A program made the position numbers and the translations under genes. From contig CAZTLI010000113.1 of assembly GCA_964614375.1 (NCBI GenBank), positions 1-12,964 on the forward strand: a DNA stretch of 12,964 nucleotides, read 5' to 3'. Position 1 is the first letter of the stretch. Every line of letters starts with the position of its first letter. The notes under the pieces were generated by a model. The model saw only the letters and a list, made by a program, of their open reading frames with translations. It did no database searches and was not told the DNA's origin. Shown one piece after another: positions 6,270 to 12,389 of the stretch. This stretch comes from CAZTLI01 sp964614375 (GTDB lineage: Bacteria > Chloroflexota > Anaerolineae > Aggregatilineales > Phototrophicaceae).

Positions 6270-6295
6270 TTGACAATTCAATCTCATGGTATCAT
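6270..6295 (+). promoter_or_regulatory. Candidate promoter of the paralogous gene pair
   Basis: A perfect TTGACA (6270-6275) is followed by TGGTATCAT, an extended -10 (TATCAT at 6290-6295). The spacing of 14 bp is shorter than usual, so the extended -10 may be the main determinant. A start near 6302 gives a leader of about 33 nt. Confidence 0.45.
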
Positions 6296-6334
6296 CAAGA
6301 GTGAAACATCATTTATTCCACACAGGTGGTCATC

Positions 6335-6949
6335 ATGTCTGAATCAGCCGCACGCGCACGCGCCTTCATGCACGAGGTGCAGGATAAAATTACCAATTTA
6401 CTGCAAGAATATGCCAGGGGGGAAATCAGTCAGGCGCAGTTTGATGTGATTTATGGGCGTTATCATGGGCAGTTAAAATTGGCGGAACACGCCGTCAATA
6501 GTGGCAACGATGCCGCCGTTGATATTGCCCAGAGCGGCCCTTCAACCATCGCCATTCGTGAAGCCGCCAAAGGCAAAGCGATGGGGTTGGCGATTTGCCC
6601 CAACTACAGCGACCATGTGATTGATACGCTGGGCGAGTTTAACCTGCCCGAAGAAATCGTCTTTCCGATTCTGGACGAACTCTGGCAAACGCTCAAACCG
6701 GGCACACAGGACAACCGCTATGCCGAGCGCGTGGCAGACCGTCAGTGGCTGCTGTTCACAATGGGCCAATTCACAACCGTCATCACCCTGTTTCATAACG
6801 AACCGTCGCCGGTTCAAATTGGCGAAATTGAACGCCTGCATCACGATTTTGAGGAAGCGAATCATAATCTGCTGTCTCGCGGGACGATTGACCGCACCAA
6901 ACTGGCCTATCCTTTCCGCGTGTTCATTCAGCAGAAGCTCAATCGGTAA
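6335..6949 (+). CDS. Conserved protein of unknown function, first of a paralogous pair
   Basis: I do not recognise this 204-aa family. The protein has no signal peptide or membrane helix and looks cytoplasmic. An N-terminal helical part (about 1-70, with LLQEYARGEISQAQFDVIYGRY and KLAEHAVNSGN) leads through GPST to an alpha/beta part: MGLAICP, DHVIDTLGEFNLP, WLLFTMGQFTTVITLFHNEPS, then a helix RLHHDFEEANHN and a final strand LAYPFRVFIQQK. The strand-loop-strand pattern (self-description strand, TLG, then a 'WLLF..G..TTV' hairpin) loosely resembles roadblock/longin-type sensory folds, but this is only an impression. The ATG at 6335 is preferred over an in-frame GTG at 6326 because AGGTGG (6324-6329) lies 5 nt ahead of it. 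A related gene follows 12 bp downstream, so the two are co-transcribed. Confidence 0.82.
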   Translation: MSESAARARAFMHEVQDKITNLLQEYARGEISQAQFDVIYGRYHGQLKLAEHAVNSGNDAAVDIAQSGPSTIAIREAAKGKAMGLAICPNYSDHVIDTLGEFNLPEEIVFPILDELWQTLKPGTQDNRYAERVADRQWLLFTMGQFTTVITLFHNEPSPVQIGEIERLHHDFEEANHNLLSRGTIDRTKLAYPFRVFIQQKLNR

Positions 6950-6961
6950 GGTGCGTCCGCT

Positions 6962-7579
6962 ATGCCCTCCAATCCGCACCACGAAGCCGAGGCTTTTCGC
7001 GCGCTCCTCCGCAAGAAGATGCAGCGTTTGTTAGAGCAGTTTGCTGTCGGCACGGTCAGCCGGGAACAGTTTCATCTGCTCTATGAACGCTATAATGCGC
7101 GTCTGGAAATCGCCGAACATGCCTTGATGAGTGGCAATCCCGACGCCATCGCGATTGCCCAAACCGGGCCATCCACGCTGCAAATCATCGAGCAGACCCG
7201 TGCGCGGGCGGTCGGCATCGTCATCTATCATAGTAAAACGGGCGATCTGATCGAAACGCTGGGCACTTTTGATGTTCCGGCAGGCAAACTGCAACCGATT
7301 CTGCGCCAATATTTGCCTGCACGCGCGCTGACCACCAGCGACAGCGAAACGGTGCATAAAATTGATGACACCCACTGGCTATTGTTCTCGCTGGGTGGTT
7401 ATACCACTGTCATTACGCAATTCCGCAACGAGCCATCCAAACAGCAAATGCAGGAGATTCGCCGTCTCCACAGTGACTTTGAAGAAGCCAATCACAACGC
7501 CTTCGCCCATGCCGTCCCCGACGCCGGGACGCTGGCCTATCCTTTTCTGGTATTTGTGCAGAAGAAATTCAAGAAATAG
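6962..7579 (+). CDS. Conserved protein of unknown function, second of a paralogous pair
   Basis: A 205-aa paralogue of the preceding gene, alignable along its whole length with roughly 40-50% identity by eye. The best-kept blocks are AEHA.xSGN, IAQxGPST, the IxTLGxF element, WLLFxxGxxTTVITxFxNEPS, RLHxDFEEANHN and LAYPFxVFxQxK. It differs most around residues 100-120, where the first copy has a shorter linker. AAGGTG precedes the ATG by 8 nt, and the 12-bp gap indicates an operon. The strict conservation of the WLLF, FEEANH and LAYPF blocks suggests both copies are functional, perhaps as a heterodimer of similar subunits. No clear terminator follows; only a weak GCAGC/GCTGC hairpin near 7604-7619. 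Function unknown. Confidence 0.84.
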   Translation: MPSNPHHEAEAFRALLRKKMQRLLEQFAVGTVSREQFHLLYERYNARLEIAEHALMSGNPDAIAIAQTGPSTLQIIEQTRARAVGIVIYHSKTGDLIETLGTFDVPAGKLQPILRQYLPARALTTSDSETVHKIDDTHWLLFSLGGYTTVITQFRNEPSKQQMQEIRRLHSDFEEANHNAFAHAVPDAGTLAYPFLVFVQKKFKK

Positions 7580-7747
7580 CCCACAGCTTCATCCCTCTCC
7601 ATGCAGCGCAATGGCTGCTGGCTTACTACAAATTGAACCGCAAAGGGTTTAATCGTATGTAAGGCACGCCTCACTGTTATTGCTTAGCACTCCTGCTGTC
7701 TCAGCACTTGCCGCTGCTGTGACACATGACTATTCGTAACGCTGACA

Positions 7748-7822
7748 CACGCCCGCAGTCTTACCGCGCCCGCAGTCTCACCGCGCCCGCAGTCTCACCG
7801 CGCCCGCAGTCTCACCGCGCCC
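7748..7822. repeat. 17-bp tandem repeat, about 4.4 copies
   Basis: The unit CGCGCCCGCAGTCTCAC is repeated exactly at 7765-7781, 7782-7798 and 7799-7815, preceded by a copy with two differences (7748-7764) and followed by a partial unit CGCGCCC (7816-7822). There are no spacers between units, so it is a minisatellite, not a CRISPR. The partial unit ends at the base before the proposed -35 box of the glycan operon. The rest of the spacer (7580-7747) shows nothing recognisable. Confidence 0.9.
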
Positions 7823-7851
7823 TTATCCGCGTGCCGCATTTAAGGTATACT
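7823..7851 (+). promoter_or_regulatory. Candidate promoter of the surface-glycan operon
   Basis: TATACT (7846-7851, in the context AAGGTATACT) is a strong -10 box. TTATCC (7823-7828) lies 17 bp upstream as a weak -35. A start near 7858 gives a leader of about 20 nt carrying the AAGGGG ribosome site. The tandem repeat adjoins the -35 box. Confidence 0.55.
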
Positions 7852-7878
7852 CGCGCTACCTGAATGTAAGGGGCTTGT

Positions 7879-8898
7879 ATGGATACGCTGCAATTTGTGC
7901 CGGTACTGGTGGTGGGGTTTGGCGCATCGTTGGGTCTAACGCCCTTATCACGCACCATCGCGATGCGTCTGGGCGTCGTCGATCAACCGAGCGCGCGCAA
8001 AATCCACCTGGATCGTAAACCGCTGATGGGCGGACTGGCGATTTATGTGGGCTTTGTCGTCTCTTTGCTGCTGTTCAGCGTCCCACAGCATTTAGTCGAA
8101 TTGGGTGCGATTGTGGCGGGCGCGACGATGCTGGCGATTATCGGCTTTATGGATGACCGCAAAGACCTCAGTCCGCGCATTCGTCTGAGCGTGATGACCG
8201 CCGCCGCCCTGTTGACGACACTGGTTGGTATTCAAATTCGGCTCTTTGGCACGCCCCTTATCGACATTCCCATCACCGTCTTCTGGATTGTGGCGCTCAT
8301 CAACGCCATCAACTGGCTGGATAATATGGACGGGCTGGCGGCGGGCGCTGCGGCGATTGCGGCGGGATTTTTTATGCTGATTGCCATTACACAGGGGCAG
8401 ATACTCGTGAGCATGATGGCGGCGGCCCTGTTTGGCAGCGCCATCGGCTTTTTGACCTATAACTTCAATCCGTCCAGCACGTTTATGGGCGATATGGGGG
8501 CGTACACGTTGGGGTATGTCGTGGCGCTGCTGGGTATCAAACTGAATTTCGGCGCGCAACCGCTGAATGTGACGTGGATGGTGCCGATACTGGTTTTGGC
8601 GCTGCCTGTGATTGACATCAATCTGGCGATTCTGACGCGCGTGATGGAAGGCCGTTCGCCGATGGAGGCGGGCAAAGACCATACCTCGCACCGGATTATG
8701 GCCCTGGGCTTCAGCCAGCGGATGACGCTGCTGCTGCTTTATGGGTTTTGTATGCTATTTGGCGCGATTGGTTTGATTGTGACGACTGCGCCGCCAGAAA
8801 GAGCCTTGTCGATTGGTGTTTTCGGGCTGCTGGTCATGGTTGTAGTGTTCGGGCTGTTGATGGTCATTCGCAGGCGCTATCAACTCCATACGCAATAG
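7879..8898 (+). CDS. WecA/MraY-like polyprenyl-phosphate sugar-1-phosphate transferase
   Basis: A multi-pass membrane enzyme that transfers a sugar-1-phosphate (usually GlcNAc-1-P) from UDP-sugar to a polyprenyl phosphate, the first membrane step of glycan synthesis. Family motifs are complete: PSARKIHLDRKPLMGG (37-52), the Mg-binding D92-D93 in GFMDDRKDL, NWLDNMDG (145-152), D205 in NPSSTFMGDMG, and KDHTSHR (266-272), the cytoplasmic loop that is DHHHxHH in some relatives. About ten hydrophobic helices fit the 339-aa length. KDHTSHR and the lack of MraY-specific signatures favour a WecA/TagO-type enzyme over MraY. AAGGGG precedes the ATG. It heads a tightly spaced five-gene unit with a nucleotide-sugar epimerase and a glycosyltransferase, supporting a role in surface polysaccharide or teichoic-acid-like glycan. 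The exact sugar is not determined. Confidence 0.93.
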   Translation: MDTLQFVPVLVVGFGASLGLTPLSRTIAMRLGVVDQPSARKIHLDRKPLMGGLAIYVGFVVSLLLFSVPQHLVELGAIVAGATMLAIIGFMDDRKDLSPRIRLSVMTAAALLTTLVGIQIRLFGTPLIDIPITVFWIVALINAINWLDNMDGLAAGAAAIAAGFFMLIAITQGQILVSMMAAALFGSAIGFLTYNFNPSSTFMGDMGAYTLGYVVALLGIKLNFGAQPLNVTWMVPILVLALPVIDINLAILTRVMEGRSPMEAGKDHTSHRIMALGFSQRMTLLLLYGFCMLFGAIGLIVTTAPPERALSIGVFGLLVMVVVFGLLMVIRRRYQLHTQ

Positions 8899-8907
8899 GA
8901 GCCGGTC

Positions 8908-9150
8908 ATGCTCGATCCATCCAAACCACTCAAAGCCGCTGATATTGTCGAAAATCCCGCCGCGATGGAAGCTATCACACAAAATTATGTCATCATCTTT
9001 GACCCCTCGTGGGGCGGGACATTTTTGAATATGATTAAGGCCATCAATCTGTTGGATGAACACGGTTGGGAGACAAAGGGCATCGCTCACAGTCAGGGCG
9101 TGATGTATGCGCTGGCGCAGCGCAGCGCTGGACGCAGCCCACAAACATAG
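8908..9150 (+). CDS. Small protein of unknown function within the glycan operon
   Basis: I do not recognise this 80-aa protein. It begins 9 bp after the transferase stop, with AGGAG at ideal spacing, so translation is well supported. It is soluble, without signal or membrane segments. The central part reads NYVIIFDPSWGGTFLNMIKAINLLDEHGWE: a strand, a glycine turn and an amphipathic helix, followed by a second strand (TKGIAH) and a helix (GVMYALAQR). That alpha/beta pattern looks like a compact ferredoxin-like or small regulatory fold. The last residues (RSAGRSPQT) look unstructured. Its position between the initiating transferase and the epimerase suggests a role in glycan assembly or its control, but only context supports this. 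Confidence 0.75.
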   Translation: MLDPSKPLKAADIVENPAAMEAITQNYVIIFDPSWGGTFLNMIKAINLLDEHGWETKGIAHSQGVMYALAQRSAGRSPQT

Positions 9151-9214
9151 CGCGCAGCGCACTTCAGCCAGCATTACACTGTCGCTATTAATCTGTAACA
9201 CCAGAAGGGTAATC

Positions 9215-10171
9215 ATGACAAAGACCTATGTCGTCACCGGCGGCGCGGGCTTCATCGGTTCGCACATCGCCGAACGCTTGCTGAAAGATGAGCATACTGT
9301 CCGCATCATTGACAATCTATTGACCGGACGGCAGGCCAATCTGGATTATTTGCAGCGGCTGCCCGGCGCGAACGAACGCCTGACCATTCACCGCCACAGC
9401 ATCCTCGACAACGATGCCCTTGCGCTGATTTTCGCGGGCGCGGATACGGTGTTTCATCAAGCGGCGCTGCCGTCTGTGCCGCGCAGTGTGGCAAACCCGA
9501 TGGAAACCCACGACAACTGTGTCACAGGCACGCTGACCGTCCTCATCGCGGCGCGGGATGCCGGCGTGCGCCGGGTGGTCTATGCCGCGTCCTCGTCGGC
9601 CTATGGTGATGTGGAAGGCGATTTCAAAGTCGAGTCACAGGCTCCCGAACCGATTTCGCCGTATGGTGCAGCCAAACTCGCGGGTGAATTTTACTGTCGC
9701 GCCTTTTACGAGTCGTATGGACTAGAGACGGTTGCATTGCGTTATTTCAATGTATTTGGCGCACGCCAGGACCCGACCTCGCAGTATGCGGCGGTGATTC
9801 CCCTGTTCATCACGGCGATGATTGACGCCAAACGCCCGATTATCTATGGCGATGGTTTGCAGACGCGCGATTTCACCTTTATCGACAATGTGGTACATGG
9901 CAATCTGCTGGCATCCACCGCACCAGATGCGCCCGGTCAGATGATGAATTTAGCGACGGGCGGGCAAATCAGTTTGCTGGAATTGGTGCATAAGCTCAAC
10001 GTCATTCTGGACACACACATCCAACCCGTACTCACCGACCCCCGCCCCGGCGACATTCTGCATTCGCGCGCCAATATCGACAAAGCGCGGAGTCTGCTGG
10101 ATTTTGAGCCGGTGGTCGATTTTGATGAAGGTTTGCGCCGTACCGTGCAGTGGTATCTGAACGAGGCCTAG
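9215..10171 (+). CDS. NAD-dependent sugar epimerase, UDP-GlcNAc/UDP-Glc 4-epimerase type
   Basis: An extended short-chain dehydrogenase that inverts a hydroxyl on a nucleotide sugar through a transient keto intermediate held by tightly bound NAD. The Rossmann motif GGAGFIGSH (9-17) is followed by D33 for the NAD ribose. The catalytic set is the serine triad SSS (126-128) and Y150-x3-K154 in SPYGAAK. Sequences such as ALPSVPRSVANPMETHDNC and RYFNVFGARQDPTSQYAAVIP resemble the WbpP/TviC group, which interconverts UDP-GlcNAc and UDP-GalNAc; a UDP-glucose 4-epimerase or dehydratase is possible. At 318 aa it has the normal length. The ATG at 9215 is chosen because AGAAGGG lies just before it and MTKTYVVTGG is the canonical start; the frame extends back to 9107 but would overlap the previous gene. 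It would supply a sugar donor to the glycosyltransferase 3 bp downstream. Confidence 0.93.
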   Translation: MTKTYVVTGGAGFIGSHIAERLLKDEHTVRIIDNLLTGRQANLDYLQRLPGANERLTIHRHSILDNDALALIFAGADTVFHQAALPSVPRSVANPMETHDNCVTGTLTVLIAARDAGVRRVVYAASSSAYGDVEGDFKVESQAPEPISPYGAAKLAGEFYCRAFYESYGLETVALRYFNVFGARQDPTSQYAAVIPLFITAMIDAKRPIIYGDGLQTRDFTFIDNVVHGNLLASTAPDAPGQMMNLATGGQISLLELVHKLNVILDTHIQPVLTDPRPGDILHSRANIDKARSLLDFEPVVDFDEGLRRTVQWYLNEA

Positions 10172-10174
10172 CCG

Positions 10175-11305
10175 ATGCGTGTCGTACATATCATCAAAGT
10201 CACGGGCATCAGTGGCGCTGAAAAACATCTGCTCATGCTGCTGTCTGGCTTGCGCGAACGCGGCATCGACGCCCACCTGATTTTACTGGTCGAACCGAAT
10301 AATCCGGTTGATGCGATGGTCGCTGCGGCGGAATCGCGTCAGATTCCGGTACAGCGGGTGGTCATCCACCGCGATTATGATATTTTGCTGCCCTTTCGTC
10401 TGCGGAATAAGCTGCGGACATTGAAGCCCGATATTGTGCATACCCATTTGCTGCACGCTGACCTGTTCGGCATTCCAGCCGCGCGCCTGGCCGGAATCGC
10501 GACCATTATCACCGGGCGGCACAACGACGACGACTTTCGCAGTCAATCGCTGCTGAAGCGAATCAACAGTTTTCTGTGGCGGATGGTCAAAGGCGGTATC
10601 GCCATTTCCGACGCGATTCGTGATTTCACAATCGAAGTCGAAGACGCGCCTGCGGAAAAGGTTTTCACGGTGCGTTATGGGATTGAATACACCCCGGCTG
10701 ATGTCGATTTCATTCGCGAGTCGCGCGCGTCTGTCCGGCAAGAATTGGGCATGGAAGCCGATGCGCCGCTGCCGGGCATGGTCTGCCGCTTGACCGAACA
10801 GAAAGGCGTTGGCTATGGTATCCGTACCTTCAAACGGCTAGAAAATGACTATCCAACAGCACACCTCTTGATTGCAGGTGATGGCCCCCAGCGCGCCGCG
10901 CTGCTGCAAGAAGTCCGCGCGCTGCATCTGACCGACCGGGTGCATTTTCTCGGCTGGCGTGAGGATGTACATCGCTTGTTGGCGGCGTTGGATGTGCTGC
11001 TGGTGCCGAGTCTGTGGGAAGGCTTTGGACTGGTGATGCTGGAAGCGATGGCACAGCGTGTCCCGATTATTGGCAGCGACGTGAGCGCCATTCCCGAAGT
11101 GATTATACACGGTGAAACAGGGTTTCTCGTCCCGCCCCGTCAAATCGACCCCATCGCCGCCGGGATACGCCGTTTGTTGGATGATCGCGCCTTGCGCTTG
11201 CATATCGGCATGGTGGCAGAAGACCGCCTGGAAACGCACTTCAGCGCCAGTCGGATGGTCGATGAAACAATTGCAATCTATGAGAGGTTACATGGCAGCA
11301 GATGA
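10175..11305 (+). CDS. GT-B glycosyltransferase, group 1 (GT4-like)
   Basis: A retaining glycosyltransferase that adds a sugar from an activated nucleotide donor to a growing lipid-linked glycan on the cytoplasmic face. The N-terminal Rossmann domain starts with MRVVHIIKVTGISGAEKH, where GISGAE is the acceptor-side glycine loop. The C-terminal domain has R205 and K210 in RLTEQKG (donor phosphate contacts), IAGDGP, and the EX7E pair E282 and E290 in EGFGLVMLE, then GETGFLVPP. At 376 aa it is complete. Only 3 bp separate it from the epimerase, so the two are translationally coupled; its own ribosome site (GAGG) lies inside the epimerase's last codons. The last 14 bp overlap the start of the next gene. 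Donor and acceptor cannot be inferred from sequence alone. Confidence 0.93.
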   Translation: MRVVHIIKVTGISGAEKHLLMLLSGLRERGIDAHLILLVEPNNPVDAMVAAAESRQIPVQRVVIHRDYDILLPFRLRNKLRTLKPDIVHTHLLHADLFGIPAARLAGIATIITGRHNDDDFRSQSLLKRINSFLWRMVKGGIAISDAIRDFTIEVEDAPAEKVFTVRYGIEYTPADVDFIRESRASVRQELGMEADAPLPGMVCRLTEQKGVGYGIRTFKRLENDYPTAHLLIAGDGPQRAALLQEVRALHLTDRVHFLGWREDVHRLLAALDVLLVPSLWEGFGLVMLEAMAQRVPIIGSDVSAIPEVIIHGETGFLVPPRQIDPIAAGIRRLLDDRALRLHIGMVAEDRLETHFSASRMVDETIAIYERLHGSR

Positions 11306-11765
11306 TGTACAACAAGCGCTGGACAGCGCGCAGGATGCGATGGACGATGTGCGCGCTGCGACCAATCCGCTAACCGGACAACTCTATACCCGACTGGCAT
11401 TGACCTTTTTGCCGTCGCTTGTGCTGTTTGTGGCGGCAGTCGTGCTGTTGAATCGGCTGAGTTTTGCGGTTGTGGCGGCGGTCGATAACCCATTGGTGCT
11501 CGGATTGGTCAATTTTGTGGTGTTGATTGCGGGATTTTTAGTGGCGCGCCTCGTATGGCAGTGGCAGGAACGCCGTTATCACGGGACACGCCTCTTCAGG
11601 CAGTATTACGCGCTGGCGCAGGCGATGGCAGACCTCAAACGCATGATTAAGCGGCAAGGGCGTGGTGACTATACAGCGGCGGCACAGATTCGTCAGCAAA
11701 CCGAAACGATGACCCGGCGCTGCACAGCTTATGTAGAGACCGCGCGCGCGACTGGTTTGAGCTGA
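11292..11765 (+). CDS. Two-helix membrane protein of unknown function, glycan operon
   Basis: A 157-aa membrane protein. An acidic, alanine-rich N-terminal helix (about 2-25, with QQALDSAQDAMDDVRAA) is followed by two transmembrane segments, about 35-56 (LALTFLPSLVLFVAAVVLL) and 68-89, then a basic helical tail (QERRYHGTRLFRQYYALAQAMADLKRMIKRQG). Positive charges after the second helix suggest both ends are cytoplasmic, with a short outside loop. The ATG at 11292 lies inside the glycosyltransferase's final codons, with GAGAGG upstream; the frame itself is open further back only as antiphase sequence of that gene. The 14-bp overlap indicates translational coupling. Its size and topology resemble small accessory proteins that organise membrane enzymes, but I do not recognise the family. 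Confidence 0.8.
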   Translation: MAADDVQQALDSAQDAMDDVRAATNPLTGQLYTRLALTFLPSLVLFVAAVVLLNRLSFAVVAAVDNPLVLGLVNFVVLIAGFLVARLVWQWQERRYHGTRLFRQYYALAQAMADLKRMIKRQGRGDYTAAAQIRQQTETMTRRCTAYVETARATGLS

Positions 11766-11893
11766 TGCGACCGTATTGGGCTCAGTCTGTCCCCGCACCG
11801 TCGCTGTAATTGGTACGCATTGTTTCCACTATTCTAATGCACCCACGTTATGATAGGGGATGTATCGTCCAATTCGGAAACAAAGGAACTGCA

Positions 11894-12313
11894 ATGACTG
11901 CAACAATCCCCGATTCGCATAAAGACCTGTTGGAAGAACCCGTCTATGTTGTCGTCACGACGGTGATGCCCGATGGTCAGCCGCAATCGACGGTCGTCTG
12001 GGCGAGTTATGATGGCGAGTTCATCTATATCAACACCACCACCGCCCGCCAAAAAGCCAGAAACCTGCGCGCCAACCCCAAAGTGACGGTGGTCGCCATC
12101 GACACCAACAACCCGTATCACTGGCTAGAAGTTCGCGGCGAGGTGATAGACACCACAGAAGAAGGCGCAGTCGAACATATCACTGAACTGGCGAAAATGT
12201 ACGCCGGGGTGGAGAAATACTACGGCGGATTCGCCCCCGCTGAACGCGCCAAAACAGAGACCCGCCTGAAAGTGACCATCAAACCCACCAAAGTCAATGC
12301 CTACGGGCACTAG
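11894..12313 (+). CDS. PPOX-class F420-dependent oxidoreductase
   Basis: A 139-aa single-domain split-barrel protein of the pyridoxamine 5'-phosphate oxidase-like superfamily, closest to the Rv1155-type F420-binding group; relatives bind F420 or FMN and reduce small substrates as homodimers. Diagnostic features are YVVVTTVMPDGQPQSTVVWASYDGEFIYI, the cofactor-phosphate contact region TARQKARNLRANPKVTVVAID, and NPYHWLEVRGEV. The C-terminal half (about 85-139, with EHITELAKMYAG and ETRLKVTIKPTKVNAYG) matches the family's usual end. The ATG at 11894 follows AAGGA; the frame extends upstream to 11810 without conserved sequence. A TATGAT box (11849-11854) may be the -10 of its own promoter, but no good -35 is visible. 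It seems monocistronic, ending at a strong two-way terminator. F420 use would fit a chloroflexotal or actinobacterial host; the cofactor is inferred from family. Confidence 0.88.
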   Translation: MTATIPDSHKDLLEEPVYVVVTTVMPDGQPQSTVVWASYDGEFIYINTTTARQKARNLRANPKVTVVAIDTNNPYHWLEVRGEVIDTTEEGAVEHITELAKMYAGVEKYYGGFAPAERAKTETRLKVTIKPTKVNAYGH

Positions 12314-12335
12314 GCACAACCCGGGCGGCGCAGCG

Positions 12336-12370
12336 AAAACGGGACGACCCACAGCAGGCCGTCCCGTTTT
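12336..12370. terminator. Bidirectional intrinsic terminator between convergent genes
   Basis: AAAACGGGACG (12336-12346) and CGTCCCGTTTT (12360-12370) form a perfect 11-bp stem, extended by two inner CC/GG pairs after one mismatch, with a 7-nt loop. It ends in four Ts rightward and, because the arm begins with four As, in four Ts leftward. It lies between the oppositely oriented PPOX gene and LPXTG gene and can serve both. Confidence 0.85.
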
Positions 12371-12389
12371 GCGTGAACTGGTTGGTTCT

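Noticed and set aside
7561..7662. Protein-like tail (AAQWLLAYYKLNRKGFNRM, then a stop) in the frame after the second paralogue
   Set aside because: It reads like a real C-terminus, but its frame has no start codon after the overlap with the paralogue and nothing I can match; it may be a gene remnant or chance.
7748..7822. CRISPR array
   Set aside because: The 17-bp units are contiguous with no unique spacers and no cas genes are nearby; it is a plain tandem repeat.
8092..8691. Minus-strand frame of 199 codons inside the WecA-like gene
   Set aside because: The product is a low-complexity run of R, H and Q that mirrors membrane-helix codons on the other strand; all family motifs are on the plus strand.
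9107..9214. N-terminal extension of the epimerase
   Set aside because: It overlaps the 80-aa gene and lacks a ribosome site; the ATG at 9215 has AGAAGGG and begins the Rossmann fold.
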